NCBI GenBank assembly: GCA_016719465.1
Contig: JADJYY010000014.1
Location: forward strand, 1 to 64,000
Reading direction: 5' to 3'
From: Hydrogenophilales bacterium
Lineage (GTDB): Bacteria > Pseudomonadota > Gammaproteobacteria > Burkholderiales > Thiobacillaceae
DNA length: 64,000 nucleotides
Program-made: the position numbers and the translations under genes
The notes under the pieces: generated by a model
Seen by the model: the letters and a program-made list of their open reading frames with translations, nothing else
Databases searched by the model: none
Told to the model about the DNA's origin: nothing
In this document: one piece after another, positions 7,681 to 16,451 of the stretch
How positions within the stretch are numbered: the first letter of the stretch is position 1
Layout: each line of letters opens with the position of its first letter

Positions 7681-8838
7681 ATGAGACCCCGCGCCCTCCT
7701 GATCATCGCCACCGTCCTCGTCCTGGGCGCCGGCGCCGTCTACCAGTTCGGCGCCATTCCGTTCGGCAAGGCCGAGCCGGAAAAGAAACCCCAGCCCCCC
7801 GTGCCGGTTACCGTCGCCCGGGCAAGCCTGCGCGACATGCCGGTGATCCTGGAAGTGGTGGGGCGCGGCGAAGCCCACGAAAGCATCACCCTCAAGTCCC
7901 GCGTGGACGGCCAGGTCATCGAGGCGCCCTTCGCCGAGGGTCGGCGGGTGGCGGCGGGGGACGTGCTGATCCGCCTGGATCCGGCCGATTTCAAGGCCCG
8001 GCAGGCCCAGGCCGAGGCCAATCTGGCCCGGGACCAAGCCCTGCTGAGGAAGGCCCGGGCTGACGTGACGCGCTACCAGGCCCTGCGCGAACAAGGCTTC
8101 ATCTCCGAGGAAAAGCTGGCGGAAATCCGGGCCATCGCGGAAGCGGCGGAAGCCGCCGTGGCCGCCGACAAGGCGGCCCTGGATCTGGCCCGCCTGCAAC
8201 TAAGCTACACCACCCTGCGCGCCCCCTTCGCCGGCGTGGTGGGCGCCAAGCTGGCCCACCCGGGCGCCACGGTGAAGATCAACGAAACCGAACTGGTGAG
8301 CCTCAACCGGATACGGCCCCTGTACGTGTCCTTCGCCGTGCCGGAAAAACACCTGCCCCGCATCCGCGCCGCCCACGACAAGGCGGGCGTCCAGGTCCGC
8401 GTCACCCTGCCGGGACACGACGACCAGGCATTCAGCGGCCCCATCCGCTTCATCGACAACGCCGTGGACGCCGCCACCGGCACCATCCGCATGAAGGCGG
8501 AACTGGCCAACCCGGCGGAAACCCTCACCCCGGGCCAGTACATGAGCGTGGGCCTGGTGCTGGACACCCTGCGCGGCGCGGTGGTGGTGCCCACCGAAGC
8601 GGTGCAGCAGGGGCCGGAAGGCGCCTTCGTCTACGTGGTGGGCGCGGATGCGGGGACCCAGGTGCGGCGCGTGGAGGTATCCGCCCAGCGCGACGGCTGG
8701 TCGGCGGTGGCCCGGGGCCTGGCGGAGGGCGAGACGGTGGTCACCGACGGCCATTCCCGCCTGGTGCCCGGGGCCAGGGTGAAGGCGCGGGGGGCGGAGC
8801 CGGGCAAGGACGGGAAACCCCCGGCCCCGGGGCATTGA
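7681..8838 (+). CDS. RND efflux periplasmic adaptor (membrane fusion protein)
   Basis: This 385-residue protein is the adaptor of a tripartite pump, linking the inner-membrane RND transporter to an outer-membrane channel. An N-terminal hydrophobic segment (residues 5-20) serves as signal or anchor, with no lipobox Cys. The lipoyl domain halves (SRVDGQVIEAPFAEGRRVAAG and LRAPFAGVVGAKLAHPGA, each shortened here) flank an alpha-helical hairpin (about 105-170). Beta-barrel and membrane-proximal domains follow. The Lys/Pro-rich linker after the anchor and the overall layout resemble MdtA/MexA-type adaptors. It lies upstream of its transporter partner; no TolC-like gene is in the window. Confidence 0.9.
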   Translation: MRPRALLIIATVLVLGAGAVYQFGAIPFGKAEPEKKPQPPVPVTVARASLRDMPVILEVVGRGEAHESITLKSRVDGQVIEAPFAEGRRVAAGDVLIRLDPADFKARQAQAEANLARDQALLRKARADVTRYQALREQGFISEEKLAEIRAIAEAAEAAVAADKAALDLARLQLSYTTLRAPFAGVVGAKLAHPGATVKINETELVSLNRIRPLYVSFAVPEKHLPRIRAAHDKAGVQVRVTLPGHDDQAFSGPIRFIDNAVDAATGTIRMKAELANPAETLTPGQYMSVGLVLDTLRGAVVVPTEAVQQGPEGAFVYVVGADAGTQVRRVEVSAQRDGWSAVARGLAEGETVVTDGHSRLVPGARVKARGAEPGKDGKPPAPGH

Positions 8839-8888
8839 ACCGGTGGACCGGCTTGCCATGAACACCCCCTATCACCCCGTGACTGCCT

Positions 8889-8997
8889 ATCCCCCCCTTT
8901 CCCAAAGGGGGGCGAGGGGGGATTTTGAAGCCGCGGGCCCTGGCCGCGCGTGTGCAAATCCCCCCCATCCCTCCTTTTACAAAGGGGGGGGCAAGAT
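8889..8997. repeat. Paired GC-rich palindromic repeat, family B (between adaptor and RND genes)
   Basis: Two inverted copies of the unit CCCCCCC-TTTCCCAAA-GGGGGG...GGGGGATTT lie head to head about 20 bases apart and fill most of the 195-base gap between the efflux genes. The arrangement is the same as the in-frame element in mfd (5161-5266), and a single unit occurs at 51103-51139. A long hairpin here may affect the relative expression of adaptor and pump. Confidence 0.75.
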
Positions 8998-9033
8998 CGC
9001 CTCCCGGAACTGACCCCCTCCCGGCCACACTCC

Positions 9034-12000
9034 ATGCAACTGCCCGAACTCTGCATCCGCCGACCGGTCATGACCACGCTGCTCATGGCGGCGTTCCTGA
9101 TCTTCGGCGTCATCGCCTACCGGGCCCTGCCGGTGTCCGAACTGCCCAGCGTGGATTTCCCCACCATCTCGGTGACGGCCGTCCTCCCCGGGGCCTCGCC
9201 GGAGACCATGGCGTCCTCGGTGGCCACGCCCCTGGAGGCCCAGTTCTCCACCATCGCCGGGCTGGACAACATGAATTCCACCAGCGCGCGCGGGGCCACC
9301 TCCATCACCCTGCAATTCAGCCTGGACCGGGACATCGACGCCGCCGCCCAGGACGTGCAGTCGGCCATCGCGGCGGCCCAGCGCCGGCTGCCGCCGGACA
9401 TGCCGACGCCGCCCTCCTACCGCAAGGTGAATCCGGCGGACATGCCCATCTTCTATGTGGCCATGCACTCCCCCACCCTGCCCCTGTCGGCGGTGAACGA
9501 ATACGCCGAGACCCAGCTCGCCCAGCGCATCTCCACCATTCCCGGGGTGGCCCAGGTGCTGATCTACGGTGCCCAGAAATACGCCGTGCGCATCCACGCC
9601 GACCCCCACCAGCTCGCCGCCCGGGGCATCGGCATCGACGAGCTGCGCGCGGCGGTGAGCGCCGCCAACGTGAACCAGCCCATCGGCAACCTGGAGGGCG
9701 ACAAGCAGAACTTCGCCCTGCGCTCCAACGGCCAGTTGCAGAGCGCGGCGGCCTACCGGCCCCTGATCGTGGCCTGGCGCGACGGCGCGCCCGTGCGCCT
9801 GGAGGAGGTGGCGGCGGTCCACGACAGCGTGGAGGACAACAAGCGGGCCAACTGGCTGGTGAGCCAGGGCAAGGCGGCCCGTTCCATCATCCTGGCCATC
9901 CAGCGCCAGCCCGGGGCCAACACCATCGCCACGGTGGAGGCCATCAAGGCCATCCTGCCGGCCTTCCAGGAGAAGCTGCCCGCCTCCATCAGCCTGGAGG
10001 TGTTCTACGACCGCAGCGTCACCATCCGGGAGTCCGTCCACGACGTGCAGTTCACCCTGGTCCTGGCGGGTTTCCTGGTGATCCTGGTGATCCTGCTGTT
10101 CCTGCGCAACCTGTCGGCCACCCTGATTCCCGCCGTCGCCCTGCCCATTTCCATCATCGGCACCTTCGCGGTGATGTACCTGTTCGGTTTCAGCCTGGAC
10201 AACCTGTCCCTGCTGGCCCTGACCCTGGCGGTGGGCTTCGTGGTGGACGACGCCATCGTCATGCTGGAGAACATCGCCCGCCACGTGGAGGCGGGGGAAA
10301 AGCCCTTCGACGCGGCCATCAAGGGCGCCCGGGAGATCGGCTTCACCATCATTTCCATGACCCTGTCCCTGGTGGCCGTGTTCATCCCGGTGATGTTCAT
10401 GGGCGGCATCATCGGCCGACTGCTGCATGAACTGGCGGTGACCATCAGCGCCGCCATCCTGGTGTCCGGCTTCGTCTCCCTGACCCTGACCCCCATGCTG
10501 GCCAGCCGCTACATGCGCGAACAGCGCCAGGTCGAGCACAACAGGCTGTACTGGCTGTTCGAGCGGGGCTTCGACAAGTGGCTGGCCGGCTACCGGACCA
10601 GCCTGGCCTGGTCCATGGCCCGCGCCCCCTGGGTGCTGGCCCTGTTCTTCGTCACCCTGTTCGCCAGCGTCTGGCTGTACCGGGAGATTCCCAAGGACTT
10701 CCTGCCCAGCGGCGATTCCGGCCAGATCATCGCCTACACCGAGGGGGCGCCGGACGCCTCCTTCGCCAGCATGGTGGAGCGCCAGCGGGCGGTGGCGGCC
10801 ATCGCCGCGAAGCACCCCGACATCGAAAAGTTCATGTCGGTGGTGGGGTCCGGCGGCTCCCGCATCACCCCCAACACCGGCATCATGCTGTTCAAGCTGA
10901 AGCCCAAACATGGGGTGGACAACCCGCGCACCCTGACGCCGGACGAATTGATCCAGGAACTGCGGCCCAAACTGTCCTCGGTGCCGGGCATCAAGGTCTC
11001 CCTGCAGAACCCGCCCCCCATCCGCCTGGGCGGCCAGATCTCCTCGGGCCAGTACCAGTACACCCTGCAGGACACGGACCTGGACGAACTGTACAAGTGG
11101 ACCGGCACCCTGCTGGAACGCGTGCGCAAGCTGCCCGGCTTCCTGGACGTGAACAGCAACCTGAACAACGAGAGCCCGGTCATGGCCCTGGACGTGGACC
11201 GGGACAAGCTGGCGGCCCTGGGGCTGTCCTTCGGCCAGGTGGAGGACGCCCTGCAAAGCGCCTTCAGCGCCCGCCAGATCTCCACCATCTACGGCTCCAC
11301 CAGCCAGTACCAGGTGATCCTGGAAGTGGCGCCGGAATTCCAGGCGGACCCGGCCACCCTGGCCCGTCTCCACGTCCGCTCCAATGCCGGCCGGCTGGTT
11401 CCCCTGGAGACGGTGGCCCGCATCCGCCACGACTCCCAGGCCCTGACCGTGAACCACCAGGGCCAGTTGCCCGCGGTGACCATTTCCTTCAACCTGGCTC
11501 CCGGCGTCTCCCTGGGCGAGGCCGTGCAACGCCTGAAGGCCCTGGAACAGGAGCTGCGCCTGCCGGCCTCCCTCAACACCAGCCTGCAGGGCGCCGCCCA
11601 GGCCTTCGAGGCGTCCCAGGAAGGCCTGGGCATCCTGCTGCTCATGGCCGTGCTGGTGGTCTACCTGGTGCTGGGCATCCTCTACGAGAGCTTCATCCAC
11701 CCTTTGACCATCCTCTCCGGCCTGCCCTCCGCCGGCCTGGGCGCCCTGCTCACCCTGACCCTGTTCGACGTGGACCTGTCCCTCTACGCCTTCGTCGGCG
11801 TGATCATGCTCATCGGCATCGTCAAGAAGAACGCCATCATGATGATCGACTTCGCCCTGGATAAGCAGCGCAACGAGGGCGTGCCCGCTCATGAAGCCAT
11901 CTTCCAGGCCTGCCTGATCCGGTTCCGCCCCATCATGATGACCACCTTCGCCGCCCTGGCCGGCACCCTGCCCATCGCCATCGGCTGGGGCGCCGGCGCG

Positions 12001-12144
12001 GAGATCCGCCAGCCCCTGGGCCTGGCCGTGGTGGGCGGGCTGGTGGTGTCCCAGTTCCTGACCCTCTACCTCACGCCCGTGATTTATCTGTACCTGGAGA
12101 AACTGGGCGGCGCTCCCGGAAAATCGGCAAGCGCGGCGGGGTAA
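9034..12144 (+). CDS. RND-family efflux transporter, inner-membrane permease
   Basis: This 1036-residue proton-driven pump has the AcrB/MdtB architecture: twelve membrane segments, two large periplasmic loops (about 35-330 and 550-860), and the paired Asp residues of segment 4 (VGFVVDDAIVMLEN, near residue 402) that relay protons. The N-terminus MQLPELCIRRPVMTTLLMAA is typical, and the chosen ATG at 9034 gives exactly this start; the open frame runs further upstream only through a repeat. It follows its periplasmic adaptor. By overall similarity it is nearer to MdtB/MdtC or multidrug pumps than to heavy-metal CzcA pumps, which carry a different segment-4 motif. The substrate is unknown. Confidence 0.92.
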   Translation: MQLPELCIRRPVMTTLLMAAFLIFGVIAYRALPVSELPSVDFPTISVTAVLPGASPETMASSVATPLEAQFSTIAGLDNMNSTSARGATSITLQFSLDRDIDAAAQDVQSAIAAAQRRLPPDMPTPPSYRKVNPADMPIFYVAMHSPTLPLSAVNEYAETQLAQRISTIPGVAQVLIYGAQKYAVRIHADPHQLAARGIGIDELRAAVSAANVNQPIGNLEGDKQNFALRSNGQLQSAAAYRPLIVAWRDGAPVRLEEVAAVHDSVEDNKRANWLVSQGKAARSIILAIQRQPGANTIATVEAIKAILPAFQEKLPASISLEVFYDRSVTIRESVHDVQFTLVLAGFLVILVILLFLRNLSATLIPAVALPISIIGTFAVMYLFGFSLDNLSLLALTLAVGFVVDDAIVMLENIARHVEAGEKPFDAAIKGAREIGFTIISMTLSLVAVFIPVMFMGGIIGRLLHELAVTISAAILVSGFVSLTLTPMLASRYMREQRQVEHNRLYWLFERGFDKWLAGYRTSLAWSMARAPWVLALFFVTLFASVWLYREIPKDFLPSGDSGQIIAYTEGAPDASFASMVERQRAVAAIAAKHPDIEKFMSVVGSGGSRITPNTGIMLFKLKPKHGVDNPRTLTPDELIQELRPKLSSVPGIKVSLQNPPPIRLGGQISSGQYQYTLQDTDLDELYKWTGTLLERVRKLPGFLDVNSNLNNESPVMALDVDRDKLAALGLSFGQVEDALQSAFSARQISTIYGSTSQYQVILEVAPEFQADPATLARLHVRSNAGRLVPLETVARIRHDSQALTVNHQGQLPAVTISFNLAPGVSLGEAVQRLKALEQELRLPASLNTSLQGAAQAFEASQEGLGILLLMAVLVVYLVLGILYESFIHPLTILSGLPSAGLGALLTLTLFDVDLSLYAFVGVIMLIGIVKKNAIMMIDFALDKQRNEGVPAHEAIFQACLIRFRPIMMTTFAALAGTLPIAIGWGAGAEIRQPLGLAVVGGLVVSQFLTLYLTPVIYLYLEKLGGAPGKSASAAG

Positions 12145-12222
12145 TCGCCTGGACATCGCCCGCCCCTTCCCAAAGTAGAATTCGCCGAACACATCACTTC
12201 AAACCTCGACAAAGACCATGCC

Positions 12223-13008
12223 ATGACCCTACACAAATCCAGAGCCGCGGCTTTATCCATGGCCTTCCTGGGCCTGGCGATGAGCCAGCCCTGCATCGCC
12301 GCGGCCGACGACTGGCAATACGAAGCCACCTTCTATCTGCACGCCGCCGGCATGGAAGGCGATGCCGGCATTCATGGCGTGACCACCGACGTCGATACCT
12401 CCTTCAGAGACATCCTGGACCACCTCGATGGGGGCTTCATGGGGATGATCAGCGCCCGCAAGGGCCCCTGGAGCCTGGGCCTCGATGTCGTGTACATGAA
12501 TCTGGAAGCTGACGAGTCGAAGTCGGTGACCGGGCCTTTCGGCAAGGTGACGGTCAAGGGGGCGCTGGACATGGAGACCTCGCTCTATGTGGCCATGGCC
12601 TCGGTCGGCTATCGCCTGCTGGACGACAGGACCAAGTTCGATGTGCTCGGCGGACTGCGCTACACCCGGCTGGAGGCGGACGCGGACATCAAGGTCGTTC
12701 TCCCGGGCGTGGTGTTCCCGGGCGGCAGCAGAAGCGCCAGCGGCCACGATGACTGGGTGGATGGCGTGGTGGGGATGCGGGTCATCCATCCGGTTGCCGA
12801 CCGGGTGTCGCTGGTGGGCTACGTGGACGTGGGCGCGGGGGGCTCCGACCTGACCTACCAGGCCATCGCCGGCGCCTATTGGGAGTTCGCCGAGGGTTAC
12901 AAGGCCCATGCGGGTTATCGGCTCATCTATTGGGATTACGACAACGACGGCAATGTCTGGGACATCACCGCCAGCGGGCCCTATATGGGACTGGGCATAA
13001 GCTTCTGA
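12223..13008 (+). CDS. Outer-membrane beta-barrel protein of unknown function
   Basis: The 261-residue protein has a signal peptide (about 1-27, hydrophobic AALSMAFLGLAMSQPCIAAA). The mature part is rich in alternating amphipathic strands (WSLGLDVVYMNLE, LYVAMASVGYRLL, KFDVLGGLRYTRLE) and ends in GLGISF with a C-terminal Phe, a common signal for BAM-mediated insertion. It has a size suited to an eight-stranded barrel. It lies 78 bases after the RND gene but is not a TolC homologue. I cannot name a specific family. Confidence 0.75.
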   Translation: MTLHKSRAAALSMAFLGLAMSQPCIAAADDWQYEATFYLHAAGMEGDAGIHGVTTDVDTSFRDILDHLDGGFMGMISARKGPWSLGLDVVYMNLEADESKSVTGPFGKVTVKGALDMETSLYVAMASVGYRLLDDRTKFDVLGGLRYTRLEADADIKVVLPGVVFPGGSRSASGHDDWVDGVVGMRVIHPVADRVSLVGYVDVGAGGSDLTYQAIAGAYWEFAEGYKAHAGYRLIYWDYDNDGNVWDITASGPYMGLGISF

Positions 13009-13257
13009 ATTTCCCCGATCCCTCGCCCCGCATCTTCCACGCCATGGGACGGGAAACCGTCCGGAAAAGCGTGGCGTACCCCAGCCCGCGGCGCACCCGG
13101 ACAAGCTCTCGATGGCGGATCGAGCGGCGTTGCGCGACGGCATGCCCCGTCTTTCGCCGATACAATGGCGAGCCGCGTAACCGGCCATGCCCCGCCCGGT
13201 TTGATGGCCGGGTGAACAAGCCACGACTTTCAATCGTTTTCACAACAAGGAGTAAAC

Positions 13258-13869
13258 ATGCAAAAGATTCTGTATTCCGCCCTCGTCGCCCTGGCCGTGG
13301 TGTCCTTCCCGGTATCCGCGGGCGTGCCCGCCAAAACCACCCTCATGGAACTGAAGGGTGACTCGGGCGGCGCGGTCGCGTCGGAGGTGGAGGTCAAGGC
13401 CACGATCACCGCCATCGACCCGAAAAAGCGTACCGCCACCGCGAAACTGGCGGATGGTCGCACGCGCAAGCTGACCATGAGCGAGGGGGCACGGAACCTG
13501 GATCAGGTGAAGGTGGGGGATATCCTCACCATGCGGTTCATGGAAAGCCTGGTCGTGAATCTGGAAAAGGCGCCGGGCGCCAAGCCGAGCAAAACCGTGA
13601 GCGAGGACCTGGCGCGCGCCAAGAAGGGCGACAAACCGGGCGGCGTCATGCGCAGCAAGATCACGGTGGTGGGCAAGGTGTCCGCCATCGATGAGGCAAG
13701 CCAGGTGGTCACGGTACAGGGGCCGGAAGAGGAGAAACTCGAAATCACGGTGAAGGATCCGGCCAGGCTCAAGCTCGTGAAGACGGGGGATCTGGTGCGG
13801 GTGGTCTACACCGAAGCGCTGGCCATTTCCGTGACCGCCCCGGAAGCGGCGGACGCCAAGAAGAAATAA
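13258..13869 (+). CDS. Secreted protein with two copies of a small beta domain
   Basis: The 203-residue protein has a clear signal peptide (1-20, ending VSFPVSAG) and is probably periplasmic. The mature part contains two related segments of about 60-65 residues. The first runs about 43-105 (VKATITAIDPKKRTATAKL ... VKVGDILTMRFMESLVV) and the second about 131-195 (ITVVGKVSAIDEASQVVTV ... VKTGDLVRVVYTEALAI). Each has the pattern of a small OB- or SH3-like beta barrel. It starts nine bases after an AAGGAG sequence. It ends in a Lys-rich tail. No family is recognised, and the two-domain reading is my own comparison. Confidence 0.7.
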   Translation: MQKILYSALVALAVVSFPVSAGVPAKTTLMELKGDSGGAVASEVEVKATITAIDPKKRTATAKLADGRTRKLTMSEGARNLDQVKVGDILTMRFMESLVVNLEKAPGAKPSKTVSEDLARAKKGDKPGGVMRSKITVVGKVSAIDEASQVVTVQGPEEEKLEITVKDPARLKLVKTGDLVRVVYTEALAISVTAPEAADAKKK

Positions 13870-13886
13870 GGCCTCGGGCCGCCCCC

Positions 13887-14052
13887 CTAGTGGTCTGCTT
13901 CCGAAATATCGGAACATAAAACGGCGTCTTTTCCCGCATGGCGGCGTTGCTCGTTGTTGCCATAGTCTCGGCTATGGCGCCTCCTCGCGCCTTGCCCTGC
14001 GGAAAAATCCATCCGTTTTATTTGTCCCTCTATTTCGGAAGCAGACCACTAG
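13887..14052. mobile_element. MITE-like palindromic element with perfect 22-base terminal inverted repeats
   Basis: The element begins CTAGTGGTCTGCTTCCGAAA and ends with the exact complement (22 bases each, 13887-13908 and 14031-14052). Inside, the palindrome continues imperfectly (ATAAAACGG...CCCGCA against TGCGG...CCGTTTTAT) and centres on the hairpin GCCATAG-TCTCGG-CTATGGC. It encodes nothing. The size of 166 bases, the long perfect ends and the full-length palindrome fit a non-autonomous miniature element. Its CTAG edges could represent a target duplication, but CTAG is itself a palindrome and this cannot be decided here. Confidence 0.75.
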
Positions 14053-14062
14053 TCGGGGGGAT

Positions 14063-14109
14063 CGCGCCGCCCCCGCTGTGATCCGCTCCGACGGATCAAG
14101 GGCGGCGCG
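14063..14109. repeat. Nested hairpin without a T-run
   Basis: CGCGCCGCCC at 14063-14072 pairs with GGGCGGCGCG at 14100-14109, and GATCCG pairs with CGGATC inside the loop. It lies just after the MITE-like element and ahead of the HDOD kinase gene. There is no T-run, so a Rho-independent terminator is not clearly supported. The rest of the gap from 14110 to 14324 holds nothing else that I can identify. Confidence 0.45.
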
Positions 14110-14324
14110 AGCATGGCTCCGCCGCTGAAGTGTCCGGGTGAATGTGCTGTCCAGGCCCATCAGGCACCCGCGCGATTTCCCCCCGATTTCCCCCTTGAGC
14201 AACCTGGCCACCCCGCATGTGGCCCGTCCCGGCTAAAGATTCTTCCCGAGTTGCCGATAAACCGAGGCCGACCTCCATTTTCGGAACCCGCCTGATCGCC
14301 GCCAAGGAATATCGACAGCCCGCC

Positions 14325-16451
14325 ATGCAAGCAGATTCCCTCGATATTCACCAGCGCTTGGCCACGGCGCGGCTTCCGGCCTTGCCCCAGGTCTTGCTGG
14401 AATTGATGGCGCTGTGCGATCGGGATGACGTGGGCATGGCGGAAATCGGCGAGGTCGTGGCCAAGGATGCCGGGGTCGCCGCCCGCGTCGTCGGCATCGC
14501 CAATTCCCCCTGTTACCGACCCGGCCGCGGCCTGGAAAGCATCGGCCAGTGCCTGGCCGTGCTGGGTACCACCACCGTGCGTCGGCTGGCGCTCAATCAA
14601 TCGGTGGCGGAATTGTTCGGCCGCTTCCAGAAACCCGGGAATTACGATCCGCGTTACTTCTGGTTCCGTGGCCTGACCGTGGCGGTCACCGCCCGCGAAC
14701 TGGCCGTGAAACTGGGCTATCGCAATCCCGATGAGGCCTATCTGGCCGGCCTCCTGCACGATGTCGGACAACTGGCCCTGTTGGCGGCCGCGCCGGATCG
14801 CTACTTGCCCATTTTCAGGAACCGCGCCGGCGAGCATGAACGCCTGCGCCAGGAACAGGCGGCCTTCGGCCTGACCCATGTCGAAGCGGGGGCCTGGCTG
14901 GCGGAGCGCTGGAATCTGCATGCCATTTTCGTGGACAGCATTCGCTACCACCATGAGTCCCTGGAGCGGGCGCGGGAAGCCCATCCCCTGGTGCAGATCG
15001 TGCTGCTGGCGAATCTGTTCAACGCGCCGTCGCAAGCGGAATTCAACGTCGGCGAGGCGGATCTTGCCGCGGATCTTGCCTTCTGGCATCTCGATATTCC
15101 CCAGGCCCTGGCCCTGCTCGAGACCGCCCAGAACGAGGCCCGCGCCATCGCCGCCGAGCTGGGCATCGAACCGCCCCCCCAGGCGGCGGATCCCCTCGCC
15201 GACGCTCCCGATCCGGGCGCGGACGCCGAATTGGCCGACGCCGTGTCCCAGCGCCTGGAGGGCATGCTGGCCGAACCGGAGGGCGGTGAAACGGAGGCCC
15301 GCGACGATGCCATGCTCGACCTGCTGCGGGGCGCCACGATCCTGTTCGGGGCGAGCGGCAGCGCCCTGTTCCTGCCGGCCGGGGACACGCTGTGCTGGCG
15401 CAAGGTGCATGGCGGCGACGAGCGCGGCGCGGAAATCCGCATCGACCCCGCCAGCGCCCAATCCCGTATCGCCCTGGCCTACCGCGGGCGCATCGGTCTG
15501 TCCGGCCACGCCCCCCAGACGGACAACATCGCGGATGCCCAGGTACTGCGCCTTCTCGGCGGCGATCGCCTGCTCTGCCTGCCCCTGGCCTTCGAGGGTC
15601 GCGCCCTGGGCGCCCTGGCCGTGGCCCTGGACCTGGCCACGGTGGAGCATTTCGCCCGCAAGCAGGCCTTGCTGGTCGCCTTCGCCCGCGAGGCCGGCAA
15701 ACGCATGGGCCTGGCCGCGCGCCAGGACGAACAGATCGCGGCCGCCCGCCGGGAAGCGGCCCAGCGGCAAGAACTCCACGCCCGCAAGCTGGTGCACGAG
15801 GCCGGCAACCCCCTGGGCGTCATCCGCAATTACCTGTCGGTGCTGCGCCAGCAAGTCGCCAACCAGGATCAGGCCCGGGCGGATTTCGACCTGATCGAGG
15901 AGGAGTTGCGCCGGGTCGGCCGCATCCTCCAGCAAATGCGCCAGCCCGCCCCGGACGCGGATGCGCCCCGCGCGGCGCCGGCGACGCGGGTGAACGTGAA
16001 TGCGCTGATCGATGAGACCGTGCGCTTCTGTCGCCTGGGAAAACAGGAGCTCATTGGCATCGAGGTCAAGTTTTCCCCGGCGACGGACGTGCCCCCGGTG
16101 ACCACCGAGCCGGACAAGCTGAAGCAAATCCTGACCAACCTGGTGTTCAACGCCGCCGAAGCGCAGCGGGGCAAGGGCAGCATTTCCCTGGCCACGGCCT
16201 GGTGGCGGGCCGGCCAGGATCGGCACACCCTGGAGATCACCGTCGCCGACGATGGACCGGGACTGCCCGGAAGCGTGGTGGAGAACCTTTATCAGCCGCT
16301 CCCATCGACGAAGGGCGACGGCCATGCCGGCCTGGGCTTGTCCATCGTCGCCGGCCTGGTGGAGGAGCTGGGGGGCTCGCTGCAATGCAACAGCGGTCCC
16401 GCCGGCACCCGATTCAAGATCCTGCTGCCGATGAGTGGCCATGCTGTCTGA
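14325..16451 (+). CDS. Hybrid HDOD / GAF-like / histidine kinase sensor
   Basis: This cytoplasmic signalling protein (708 residues from ATG 14325) has three parts. An HDOD domain covers about 5-265, with LPALPQVLLELMAL, the GLLHDVGQLALL helix and RYHHE. A GAF-like region covers about 320-475. A kinase core follows, with the phospho-acceptor helix LVHEAGNPLGVIRNYL at about 488-503. It ends with an ATPase domain with the N box (LTNLVFNAAEAQ), G1 (DDGPGLPG) and G2 (GLGLSIVAGLVEELGG) motifs. It has no membrane segment, so it probably senses an internal cue. A longer start at 14217 is possible, but its added residues fit no domain and lack a ribosome site. It overlaps the following response-regulator gene by 17 bases, so the two probably form a cognate pair. 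Confidence 0.85.
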   Translation: MQADSLDIHQRLATARLPALPQVLLELMALCDRDDVGMAEIGEVVAKDAGVAARVVGIANSPCYRPGRGLESIGQCLAVLGTTTVRRLALNQSVAELFGRFQKPGNYDPRYFWFRGLTVAVTARELAVKLGYRNPDEAYLAGLLHDVGQLALLAAAPDRYLPIFRNRAGEHERLRQEQAAFGLTHVEAGAWLAERWNLHAIFVDSIRYHHESLERAREAHPLVQIVLLANLFNAPSQAEFNVGEADLAADLAFWHLDIPQALALLETAQNEARAIAAELGIEPPPQAADPLADAPDPGADAELADAVSQRLEGMLAEPEGGETEARDDAMLDLLRGATILFGASGSALFLPAGDTLCWRKVHGGDERGAEIRIDPASAQSRIALAYRGRIGLSGHAPQTDNIADAQVLRLLGGDRLLCLPLAFEGRALGALAVALDLATVEHFARKQALLVAFAREAGKRMGLAARQDEQIAAARREAAQRQELHARKLVHEAGNPLGVIRNYLSVLRQQVANQDQARADFDLIEEELRRVGRILQQMRQPAPDADAPRAAPATRVNVNALIDETVRFCRLGKQELIGIEVKFSPATDVPPVTTEPDKLKQILTNLVFNAAEAQRGKGSISLATAWWRAGQDRHTLEITVADDGPGLPGSVVENLYQPLPSTKGDGHAGLGLSIVAGLVEELGGSLQCNSGPAGTRFKILLPMSGHAV

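Noticed and set aside
8977..12192. Long open frame of 1071 codons on the minus strand opposite the RND transporter
   Set aside because: It is the antisense of a fully conserved RND gene; its composition (rich in Gly, His, Gln, Asp) is that of a GC-rich shadow frame and shows no domain.
12223..13008. TolC-like outer-membrane channel of the efflux pump
   Set aside because: The protein is a small beta barrel of 261 residues without the long coiled-coil helices of TolC.
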